A stretch of DNA of 64,000 nt. Origin: Pseudomonas sp. P5_109. GTDB lineage: Bacteria > Pseudomonadota > Gammaproteobacteria > Pseudomonadales > Pseudomonadaceae. The notes below the pieces were generated by a model, which did no database searches, was not told where the DNA came from, and worked only from the letters and a program-made list of their open reading frames with translations. The stretch covers positions 6,892,179-6,956,178 of the forward strand of contig NZ_CP125380.1 of the NCBI RefSeq assembly GCF_034009455.1, in the 5' to 3' direction. Positions 57,068 through 64,000 of this stretch are shown here, one piece after another; the first letter of the stretch is position 1; each line of letters opens with the position of its first letter. The translations under genes were made by a program, and so were the position numbers.

Positions 57068-58962
57068 GCGCTTTGCTCCAACTGACGGCCCGCGCCGCGT
57101 TTTTTCAAATGAATCATCAACAGCGAAATGGCTGCCGGCGTTACGCCCGGGATACGCGAGGCCTGGCCCAAAGTCTCCGGACGGGTCGCGCCGAGCTTGC
57201 TCTGGATCTCTTTGGAGAGACCGGAAATATTCGTGTAATCGATATCCACAGGCAGTTTGGTGTCTTCGCTGGCTCGCAAGCGGGCGATTTCATCCTGTTG
57301 ACGATCGATGTAGCCGGCGTATTTGGTCTTGATTTCGACCTGCTCGGCGACTTGTGGATCTTCTGCCCCGCCACCGGTCACTTCGATCAGACCAGCGTAG
57401 TCGATTTCCGGACGGCTCAAGAGATTGAGCAGGTTGTATTCGTGAGTCAGCGGCGTGCCGAATTTTTCGGCAATTGCATCGCCCTGTTCGGTGCCCGGGC
57501 GGACCCAGGTGCTTTTCAGGCGCTGCTCTTCCAATTCGATGCTTTCGCGTTTTTTGCAGAAAGCTGCCCAGCGCACGTCATCGACCAGGCCGAGTTCACG
57601 GCCTTTTTCGGTCAAGCGCAGGTCGGCGTTGTCTTCGCGCAGGATCAAACGGTACTCGGCACGGGAGGTGAACATCCGGTACGGCTCTTGGGTACCGAGG
57701 GTAATCAGGTCGTCGACCAACACACCGATGTAGGCCTCGTCGCGACGCGGACACCAGGCCTCTTTGCCTTGGGCGCGCAGTGCCGCGTTGGTGCCGGCGA
57801 GCAAACCCTGGGCGCCGGCTTCTTCGTAACCGGTGGTGCCGTTGATTTGTCCGGCGAAAAACAGGCCGCCAATGACTTTGGTTTCCAGGCTGTACTTCAG
57901 GTCACGCGGGTCGAAGTAGTCGTATTCGATGGCGTAGCCCGGACGCACGATATGCGCGTTTTCCATGCCGCGGATCGATTGCACGATCTGCAATTGCACG
58001 TCGAACGGCAAGCTTGTGGATATCCCGTTCGGATACAGCTCATGAGTGGTCAAACCTTCCGGCTCGATGAAGACCTGATGGCTTTCCTTGTCGGCAAACC
58101 GGTGGATCTTGTCTTCGATCGACGGGCAATAGCGCGGGCCGATGCCTTCGATCTCACCGACAGCGGAATACATCGGCGAACGGTCGAGGTTCGCGGCAAT
58201 GATTTCGTGGGTGCGGGCGTTGGTGTGGGTAATCCAGCAACTGACCTGCTTCGGATGTTGCTCTTTGGAACCCATGAACGACATCACCGGGATCGGCGTA
58301 TCACCCGGTTGCTCGGACATCACCGAGAAATCCACAGAACGGCCATCGATGCGCGGTGGTGTACCGGTTTTCAGGCGACCAACACGCAAAGGCAGTTCGC
58401 GCAAACGATGTGCGAGGGCAATTGACGGTGGATCACCGGCGCGACCGCCGGAAAAATTCTGCAAACCGATGTGGATAAGTCCACCGAGGAACGTACCGGT
58501 GGTCAACACCACGGAATCGGCGAAGAACCGCAGACCCATTTGCGTGACAACACCACGGACTTGTTCCTGCTCGACGATCAGATCGTCAGCGGCTTGTTGA
58601 AATATCCACAGGTTCGGCTGGTTCTCCAGGATTTCGCGGACAGCTGCCTTGTACAGAACCCGGTCTGCCTGAGCGCGGGTTGCACGCACGGCCGGGCCTT
58701 TGCGGCTGTTCAACACGCGAAACTGGATGCCGCCTTTATCGGTAGCCATGGCCATCGCGCCGCCGAGGGCGTCGATTTCCTTGACCAGGTGGCTTTTGCC
58801 GATCCCGCCGATGGCAGGGTTGCAACTCATGGCACCGAGGGTTTCCACGTTATGCGTCAGCAACAGGGTTTTAACCCCCATACGTGCTGAGGCCAGTGCT
58901 GCCTCGGTACCGGCATGACCGCCGCCGATGACGATCACTTCAAAACGGGAAGGGAAATCCAC
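57064..58962 (-). CDS. mnmG: tRNA uridine-5-carboxymethylaminomethyl enzyme MnmG
   Basis: 632 residues. FAD enzyme that with MnmE puts the cmnm5 group on U34 of several tRNAs. FAD site [21 protein letters not shown] near the N-terminus, [20 protein letters not shown], and the C-terminal helical domain that binds MnmE. Two GTG codons at 58965 and 58962; the second has a better-spaced GAGG. Old name gidA. Confidence 0.97.
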   Translation of the reverse strand: MDFPSRFEVIVIGGGHAGTEAALASARMGVKTLLLTHNVETLGAMSCNPAIGGIGKSHLVKEIDALGGAMAMATDKGGIQFRVLNSRKGPAVRATRAQADRVLYKAAVREILENQPNLWIFQQAADDLIVEQEQVRGVVTQMGLRFFADSVVLTTGTFLGGLIHIGLQNFSGGRAGDPPSIALAHRLRELPLRVGRLKTGTPPRIDGRSVDFSVMSEQPGDTPIPVMSFMGSKEQHPKQVSCWITHTNARTHEIIAANLDRSPMYSAVGEIEGIGPRYCPSIEDKIHRFADKESHQVFIEPEGLTTHELYPNGISTSLPFDVQLQIVQSIRGMENAHIVRPGYAIEYDYFDPRDLKYSLETKVIGGLFFAGQINGTTGYEEAGAQGLLAGTNAALRAQGKEAWCPRRDEAYIGVLVDDLITLGTQEPYRMFTSRAEYRLILREDNADLRLTEKGRELGLVDDVRWAAFCKKRESIELEEQRLKSTWVRPGTEQGDAIAEKFGTPLTHEYNLLNLLSRPEIDYAGLIEVTGGGAEDPQVAEQVEIKTKYAGYIDRQQDEIARLRASEDTKLPVDIDYTNISGLSKEIQSKLGATRPETLGQASRIPGVTPAAISLLMIHLKKRGAGRQLEQSA

Positions 58963-59087
58963 CACGCACCTCGTGCCTGCTTAAGTAGGTAATTCAGGAA
59001 TAGTTTGAGCTCAGGTTTTTGGACCTGGTCGACAAGTATAGGGACTTCGCCCTTCCTAAAGAACCCTTTGCACAAAATTTAACCAGC

Positions 59088-59376
59088 TGTGGAAAAGTCC
59101 GAGTTATAGAAATTAAAAAGAAAGAAATTTATTAAATCTTTGTTTTTATGTTTATTTCTATGCGCATGCCTTTCTGTGGATAGATCTACACAGCCCTTTA
59201 TATTCGCTGTGTACAGAGATTCAAAACCCTGTGGTCATGTGCCAATGAGGCCCTTGGATAACCGGTGTAAGCCTGTGGATGAAAGGGTTGGTTATCCACA
59301 GAGGCAGTTATGTTCAGTTTTCAGGCCCTGTTATCAACTGACCTTAGCCGCGGTTATTCACAGGGCTTAATCCACA
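59088..59376. other. DnaA-box cluster between mnmG and mnmE (oriC-like module)
   Basis: Boxes: TGTGGATAG 59175, TGTGGATGA 59274, TTATCCACA 59292, TTATTCACA 59354, TTAATCCACA 59367, plus TGTGGAAAA at 59088. An AT-rich stretch (59104-59160) lies on the left. The distances from 59175 to the boxes at 59292, 59354 and 59367 (117, 179, 192) are the same as between the matching oriC boxes. CAGCCCTT and TGTACAGAG also occur at the same offsets. The whole 546-base gap 58966-59511 has no gene. Confidence 0.85.
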
Positions 59377-59511
59377 GAAAAGTGCCGTTCGCTCGAAATT
59401 CAGGCAGGAGAATTCCGCTCAAGCAGACAAAATCCGCTCGGCACTGGTGTGTTTATTCAGGAAGTAGGGAACAGACAGGCGCGAATGGCCTGTCTGTGAA
59501 GAGCAGGAGGG

Positions 59512-60882
59512 CTATTTACCGATACAGAAACTGGAGAAAATTCGCCCCAACAGATCGTCAGAGCTGAAAGCGCCGGTGATTTCTCCCAGCGAGTGCTGAG
59601 CCTGACGCAAATCCTCGGCCAGCAGCTCACCAGCACCGGCCAGGGTCAATTGCGCACGACCATGCTCGAGGGCTGCACTGGCATGCCGCAGCGCCTCAAG
59701 GTGTCGCCGGCGAGCGCTGAAGCTGCTTTCGGACGTTTGTTCATAGCCCATGCAGGCCTTGAGGTGATCACGCAGCAGCTCCAGGCCACCCCCTCCGGAC
59801 TTGGCGCTCAGGCTGATCGTGACGTGACCGTCTTCGCTGACTTCCAGGGCAATCGCTTCGCCCGTAAGGTCAGCCTTGTTGCGGATCAGGGTGACTTTTG
59901 CCGGATCGGGACGGATTTCCAGAAATTCCGGCCAGAGTGCGAACGGATCGAGGGCTTCCGGTGCCGTGGCATCGACCACCAGCAATACCCGATCCGCTTC
60001 GCCGATGGCTTTCAAGGCACGCTCGACGCCGATTTTTTCCACATGGTCATCGGTATCGCGCAGACCGGCGGTATCCACTACGTGCAGCGGCATGCCATCG
60101 ATGTGGATATGTTCACGCAGGACGTCCCTGGTAGTGCCGGCAATTTCGGTCACGATTGCCGCTTCACGCCCGGCCAGTGCATTGAGCAGGCTGGATTTAC
60201 CGGCATTCGGACGACCGGCAATGACTACGGTCATGCCATCGCGCAGCAAGGCACCCTGCCCGGCTTCACGGATGACGGTGGATAACTCGTCGCGCACTTT
60301 GTCGAGCATGCTCAGGACGTGGCCATCGGCGAGGAAGTCGATTTCCTCTTCCGGGAAATCGATGGCCGCTTCGACATAGATCCGCAGGCCGATCAGTTGC
60401 TCGGTGAGGTTATGCACACGTGACGAGAAAGCCCCCTGCAAGGAGCGCAACGCGTTTCGCGCAGCCTGGGCAGAACTGGCTTCAATCAGGTCGGCAATGG
60501 CCTCGGCCTGGGCGAGGTCCAGTTTGTCGTTGAGGAACGCGCGTTCGCTGAATTCCCCCGGTCGGGCGAGCCGGCAACCCAGTTCCAGGCAACGCTTGAG
60601 CAGCATATCCAGAACGATCGGGCCGCCATGACCTTGCAGCTCCAGCACATCTTCGCCGGTAAACGAGTTTGGCCCTGGAAAATACAGCGCGATGCCCTGG
60701 TCCAATACTTCGTCATTTTCACTGAAAAACGGACCGTAGTGGGCAAATCGCGGCTTGAGCTCGCGACCACTGAAGGCCTTGGCCGCAACGCTGGCCAACG
60801 GCCCGGAAATACGCACGATGCCTACTCCGCCGCGACCTTGAGCGGTGGCGACAGCGGCGATGGTTTCACGAGGAACGCTCAT
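59512..60882 (-). CDS. mnmE: tRNA modification GTPase MnmE
   Basis: 456 residues. Partner of MnmG. N-terminal tetrahydrofolate-binding domain ([20 protein letters not shown]), GTPase domain inserted in the helical domain ([29 protein letters not shown]), and the C-terminal CIGK motif. ATG 60882; an in-frame codon farther upstream adds an unlikely six residues. Old name trmE. Confidence 0.96.
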   Translation of the reverse strand: MSVPRETIAAVATAQGRGGVGIVRISGPLASVAAKAFSGRELKPRFAHYGPFFSENDEVLDQGIALYFPGPNSFTGEDVLELQGHGGPIVLDMLLKRCLELGCRLARPGEFSERAFLNDKLDLAQAEAIADLIEASSAQAARNALRSLQGAFSSRVHNLTEQLIGLRIYVEAAIDFPEEEIDFLADGHVLSMLDKVRDELSTVIREAGQGALLRDGMTVVIAGRPNAGKSSLLNALAGREAAIVTEIAGTTRDVLREHIHIDGMPLHVVDTAGLRDTDDHVEKIGVERALKAIGEADRVLLVVDATAPEALDPFALWPEFLEIRPDPAKVTLIRNKADLTGEAIALEVSEDGHVTISLSAKSGGGGLELLRDHLKACMGYEQTSESSFSARRRHLEALRHASAALEHGRAQLTLAGAGELLAEDLRQAQHSLGEITGAFSSDDLLGRIFSSFCIGK

Positions 60883-60913
60883 AAACCGGTATCCAGACAA
60901 AAGTGACAGATAG

Positions 60914-60940
60914 CAAAACGCCCCACTAGGGGGCGTTTTG
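60914..60940 (-). terminator. Terminator after yidC
   Basis: CAAAACGCCCC / GGGGCGTTTTG stem around a short loop, 22 bases past the yidC stop on the minus strand. A TTATCCACA box follows at 60946-60954. Confidence 0.9.
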
Positions 60941-60961
60941 AGTGGTTATCCACAGTGTAAA

Positions 60962-62641
60962 TCAGGCAGCTGCTTTGGTAGCCGCTTCGATCTTACGAGT
61001 GATGTACCACTGTTGGGCGATCGACAGGCAGTTGTTCACTACCCAGTACAGCACCAGACCAGCCGGGAACCACAGGAAGAAGAAGGTGAAGATGATTGGC
61101 ATCAGCTTCATCACCTTGGCCTGCATCGGATCCGGAGGAGTCGGGTTCAGCTGCTGCTGGATGAACATGGTGGCACCCATGATGATCGGCAGAATGAAGA
61201 ACGGATCCTTGATCGACAGGTCGGTAATCCACAGCATGAACGGAGCCTGGCGCATCTCGACGCTTTCCAGCAGAACCCAGTACAGCGAGAGGAAAACCGG
61301 CATCTGCACGAGGATTGGCAAGCAACCACCCAGCGGATTGATCTTCTCTTTCTTGTACAGCTCCATCATGGCTTGCGACATTTTCTGCCGGTCATCGCCA
61401 TGTTGCTCTTTCAGCGCAGCCAGTTTTGGTGCCACTGCACGCATGCGCGCCATGGATTTGTAGCTGGCAGCCGACAGCGGGAAGAAGATCCCTTTGATCA
61501 GCATGGTCAGGAAGATGATCGACCAGCCCCAGTTACCCACAATGGCGTGGATGTGTTGCAGCAACCAGAAGATCGGTTGGGCGATGAACCACAGGATGCC
61601 GTAGTCGACCGTCAGTTCCAGACCTGGGGACAACTCTTTCAGCACGGCCTGGCTTTTCGGACCGGCGTACAGGACAGCGCTGGTCTCGGCCTTGGCACCC
61701 GGGGCAACACTCATCGATGGGCCGGTGTAGCCGATGATGTAGTTGCCTTTGCTGTCTTTACGGGTCTGGACGACGTTGTTTTCGCCCTTCGGTGCAACCC
61801 ACGCCGTTACGAAGTAGTGCTGCAACCAGGCAACCCAACCGCCAGTAACGGTTTCTTTCAGCGCGGCCTTGTCCATGTCCTTCATGGACACTTTCTTGTA
61901 CGGCTCCGAACTTGTCCACAGGGCAGCGCCCAGGTAAGTAGCGGTGCCGGTAGCCGTGGTCGACGAAGGATCGGCGCTGGCGTCACGCTTCAACTGGGCG
62001 AACATCGCACCAGTCCAGGGCTCGGCGCTCTGGTTGTCGATCAAGTAGGAAACGGTTACGTCATACAGGCCGCGTTTCAGGGTGAAACGCTTGATGTAGT
62101 TGACGCCGTCCTTGCTGAACTTCAGGTCAACGACCAATTGGTCCTGACCGTCAGCCAGTTGATAAACCTTCTTCTCCGAGGAATAAACCGGACGACCGGC
62201 CGGGCTTGCGTCCGGACCGTTGGTGCCGATCAGACCGCTTTGCGCCAGATAAGTACGTTCGCCACCGTTATCAAACAGCTGGAACGGAATTTCCGGGTGA
62301 TCCTGACGACGCGGATACAACGGCAGGGTCAGCTGGGCAACATCGCCACCTTGTGGGTCGATAGCCAGGTCCAGTACATCCGTTTTGATCTGGATGAGGT
62401 CCTTGCTCACAGCCACCGGCGTTTCGGCAGGTGCGCTGGTGTCGCTTGCAGCACGTGGAATGTCGTCACTGGCGGAAGCGTTGGAGCCAGATGCCGTATC
62501 CGGCAGGCCCGATGCAGTCGTATTGGTGGCAACATTCTGAGTCGGCAGGGCAGCCTGGCCATAGTCCTGGTTCCATTTAAGAACCATAACGTAGGACACG
62601 ATTGCCAGGGCGACGATCAGGATCGTGCGTTTGATATCCAT
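60962..62641 (-). CDS. yidC: Membrane protein insertase YidC
   Basis: 559 residues. Inserts membrane proteins with or without Sec. N-terminal helix (RTILIVALAIVSYVMVL), a long periplasmic beta domain (about 50-340), then five C-terminal helices with the conserved WSIIFLTMLIKGIFFPLSAA. Two bases after yidD. Confidence 0.97.
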   Translation of the reverse strand: MDIKRTILIVALAIVSYVMVLKWNQDYGQAALPTQNVATNTTASGLPDTASGSNASASDDIPRAASDTSAPAETPVAVSKDLIQIKTDVLDLAIDPQGGDVAQLTLPLYPRRQDHPEIPFQLFDNGGERTYLAQSGLIGTNGPDASPAGRPVYSSEKKVYQLADGQDQLVVDLKFSKDGVNYIKRFTLKRGLYDVTVSYLIDNQSAEPWTGAMFAQLKRDASADPSSTTATGTATYLGAALWTSSEPYKKVSMKDMDKAALKETVTGGWVAWLQHYFVTAWVAPKGENNVVQTRKDSKGNYIIGYTGPSMSVAPGAKAETSAVLYAGPKSQAVLKELSPGLELTVDYGILWFIAQPIFWLLQHIHAIVGNWGWSIIFLTMLIKGIFFPLSAASYKSMARMRAVAPKLAALKEQHGDDRQKMSQAMMELYKKEKINPLGGCLPILVQMPVFLSLYWVLLESVEMRQAPFMLWITDLSIKDPFFILPIIMGATMFIQQQLNPTPPDPMQAKVMKLMPIIFTFFFLWFPAGLVLYWVVNNCLSIAQQWYITRKIEAATKAAA

Positions 62642-62643
62642 GA

Positions 62644-62889
62644 TTACTCGGCCATCGAAGAAGAACGGGAGGTAGGGATAGGTGGAACCGGGTCATAACC
62701 ACCGGGATTCCACGGATGACAGCGACCTAAACGACGAAAGGTCAGCCAGCCACCGCGAAGAAGGCCATGATTTTCGATGGCTTCTAACGCGTAGCAGGAA
62801 CAACTGGGGTAGAAACGACAGTGACTGGCCATCAGGGGACTAATGGCATAGCGATAAAACTGGATCGGAACGAGTGCCAGTTTACGCAT
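62644..62889 (-). CDS. yidD: Membrane protein insertion efficiency factor YidD
   Basis: 81 residues. Small membrane-associated protein with [19 protein letters not shown] and the [17 protein letters not shown] motif. Overlaps the rnpA stop by eight bases. Usual position between rnpA and yidC. Confidence 0.96.
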   Translation of the reverse strand: MRKLALVPIQFYRYAISPLMASHCRFYPSCSCYALEAIENHGLLRGGWLTFRRLGRCHPWNPGGYDPVPPIPTSRSSSMAE

Positions 62890-63283
62890 CTGGACTGTCT
62901 ACCCCTACAGTTTCGGTTTTGACTGCTGGTACCGGCGAACTGCGAGCCAGGCGTTTCCAGAGTTTGCCGAAATGCTGAATCAATTCGGGGTTTTCTACGT
63001 CGCCCAAACCTTTGCGCGCGACGATAACAATGTCCCATCCGACCAGAGAATCCTGGTTCAGGCGAAACGATTCGCGCATCAGACGTTTGAGGCGATTGCG
63101 CTCGACGGAGAGCTTTACGCTCTTTTTCCCGATAACCAACCCGAGACGGGGGTGATCAAGATCGTTGTTGCGCGCAAGGAGCAGGAGATTTTTCCCCGGA
63201 ACCTTGCCGGTAGGGGAGTCAAAGACTGCCTTGAAATGCCGGGGAGTAAGCAGACGCTTTTCCCGACTGAAGTCCTGACTCAC
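62882..63283 (-). CDS. rnpA: Ribonuclease P protein component
   Basis: 133 residues. Basic protein that helps the RNase P RNA cut tRNA 5' leaders. Family motif [19 protein letters not shown] is intact. Start GTG 63283 gives the usual [14 protein letters not shown]-terminus; the frame continues upstream into rpmH, and GGAG directly abuts the GTG, so the exact start is not certain. Confidence 0.93.
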   Translation of the reverse strand: MSQDFSREKRLLTPRHFKAVFDSPTGKVPGKNLLLLARNNDLDHPRLGLVIGKKSVKLSVERNRLKRLMRESFRLNQDSLVGWDIVIVARKGLGDVENPELIQHFGKLWKRLARSSPVPAVKTETVGVDSPDA

Positions 63284-63299
63284 CTCCAGTGCCGGCTTA

Positions 63300-63434
63300 T
63301 CAAACTGCCAGACGCGCACGACCTTTGGCGCGACGACGCGACAGAACGGCACGACCGTTCTTGGTAGCCATGCGAGCACGGAAACCGTGGGTACGAGCGC
63401 GTTTGATAGTGCTTGGTTGGAAAGTACGTTTCAT
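63300..63434 (-). CDS. rpmH: Large ribosomal subunit protein bL34
   Basis: 44 residues. Reads [18 protein letters not shown] then a basic tail ending GRARLAV, an exact bL34 pattern. Precedes rnpA as in most bacteria, 16 bases apart. Its promoter is at 63496-63524. Confidence 0.97.
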   Translation of the reverse strand: MKRTFQPSTIKRARTHGFRARMATKNGRAVLSRRRAKGRARLAV

Positions 63435-63495
63435 TGTCGTGTTACCTGGTTCGTCCACAACGGGCCGGAATGGCCCCCGTTTTAAGAGACCGGGG

Positions 63496-63524
63496 ATTCT
63501 AGAGAAAGCAAGCCTTCAGGTCAA
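63496..63524 (-). promoter_or_regulatory. rpmH: Sigma-70 promoter for rpmH-rnpA
   Basis: On the minus strand: TTGACC (63524-63519) and TAGAAT (63501-63496), spacer 17 bases. About 62 bases upstream of the rpmH ATG. Confidence 0.8.
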
Positions 63525-63584
63525 TTTCCAACCAGCGTTTCCTTATAAATAGATCTCCAGAGGTTTTGCGCTGATCGAACCGCC

Positions 63585-63933
63585 GGTAAATATAAAAATA
63601 AGAAAGGAAAGTATTTAAAGCTTTTCTGTAAAGCTTATAAAAGCTAGGCTCGCCTCCATCTGTGGATAAGTCGATTCAGCCCTTGTTTTACCTGATGTAC
63701 AGAGAATGACAACTACAGTGGAAAACCGTGTTCAGCCTGTGCTGCACTGTCGGATAACCTGTGTGTGGAATGCCGCTTTATCCACAGGCCGGTTATCCAC
63801 CGAGTTTCGCCCCCACTTGTGCAATGACCTTAACCCCGGTTATCCACAGAGCTTATGCACAGACCACTGGTCGTCTTTTTTGCGTATAAAACGATGATTC
63901 TTCTTGGTCGATGAACCACCTTCGTGTGGATAA
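63585..63933. other. oriC: Chromosomal replication origin oriC
   Basis: Between rpmH and the expected dnaA. DnaA boxes: TGTGGATAA 63661, TTATCCACA 63778, TTATCCACC 63793, TTATCCACA 63840, TTATGCACA 63853 and TGTGGATAA 63925. AT-rich DNA (63586-63655) lies on the rpmH side. The window ends at 64000 with an AGGGGAT-type sequence, probably just before dnaA. Nothing else is seen in 63435-64000 apart from the rpmH promoter. Confidence 0.93.
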
Positions 63934-64000
63934 GTCGGCGTCTGGTCGCTACAATGGCCGCTTGTTTTTGCCTCACCGGCTTTTAACTTAGGGGATATCC

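Overview
The window is chromosomal DNA from a fluorescent pseudomonad, most likely the Pseudomonas fluorescens group. Three things show this: the gene order around the origin (glmS-glmR-glmU, atpCDGAHFEBI, parB-parA, rsmG-mnmG-mnmE, yidC-yidD-rnpA-rpmH, oriC), the abundant REP palindromes with a GGGAGCGGGCTTGCTCGCGA core, and the protein sequences. It ends a few bases before where dnaA should begin. No tRNA, rRNA, IS element, prophage or CRISPR array was seen.

Layout. 1-8.7 kb: uvrD 3' end, a small EamA protein, a Tim44-like protein, an SMI1/KNR4 protein, a CPA2 antiporter, an acyl-CoA thioesterase, pdxY, a DUF3301 protein and a COG0523 GTPase. 8.4-17.9 kb: a zinc-starvation island. It holds the metallochaperone zigA, two small secreted Cys-containing proteins, amidase amiA, folE2, a metal ABC importer (ATPase, permease, binding protein), a gamma-carbonic anhydrase, a second dihydroorotase and a ThrRS-like protein that has lost its catalytic core. 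Two near-perfect Zur boxes (10011-10023 and 11718-11732) lie in its two divergent promoter regions. 18-21 kb: DUF3617 protein, cardiolipin synthase and cyclopropane synthase. 21.5-27.4 kb: a four-gene operon, every junction a 4-nt overlap, with three SPFH (HflK/HflC-like) membrane proteins, one carrying a His-rich tail, and a P1B ATPase resembling the P. aeruginosa metal importer HmtA. A 19-bp palindrome related to the Zur box lies upstream. 27.6-43.1 kb: lpd3, an Lrp-type regulator, a LysE exporter, a two-gene envelope operon of unknown function, a multidomain flavin/iron-sulfur oxidoreductase, a GST, a LysR regulator, and an AI-2E protein with a tripartite efflux operon. 43.1-64 kb: the conserved origin-proximal block, nearly all on the minus strand and so (inferred) co-directional with leftward replication from oriC.

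How the parts fit. The zinc island and the SPFH/P-ATPase operon look like one zinc-sparing and zinc-acquisition programme: uptake systems, a zinc chaperone, and backup enzymes for zinc-dependent steps. The origin end carries oriC plus a second DnaA-box cluster between mnmG and mnmE with box-to-box spacing identical to oriC, and two parS sites lie inside coding sequences at 12.2 and 24.4 kb. The points most worth checking are the core-less ThrRS-like protein, the SPFH/ATPase operon with its Zur-like operator, and the duplicated origin module.
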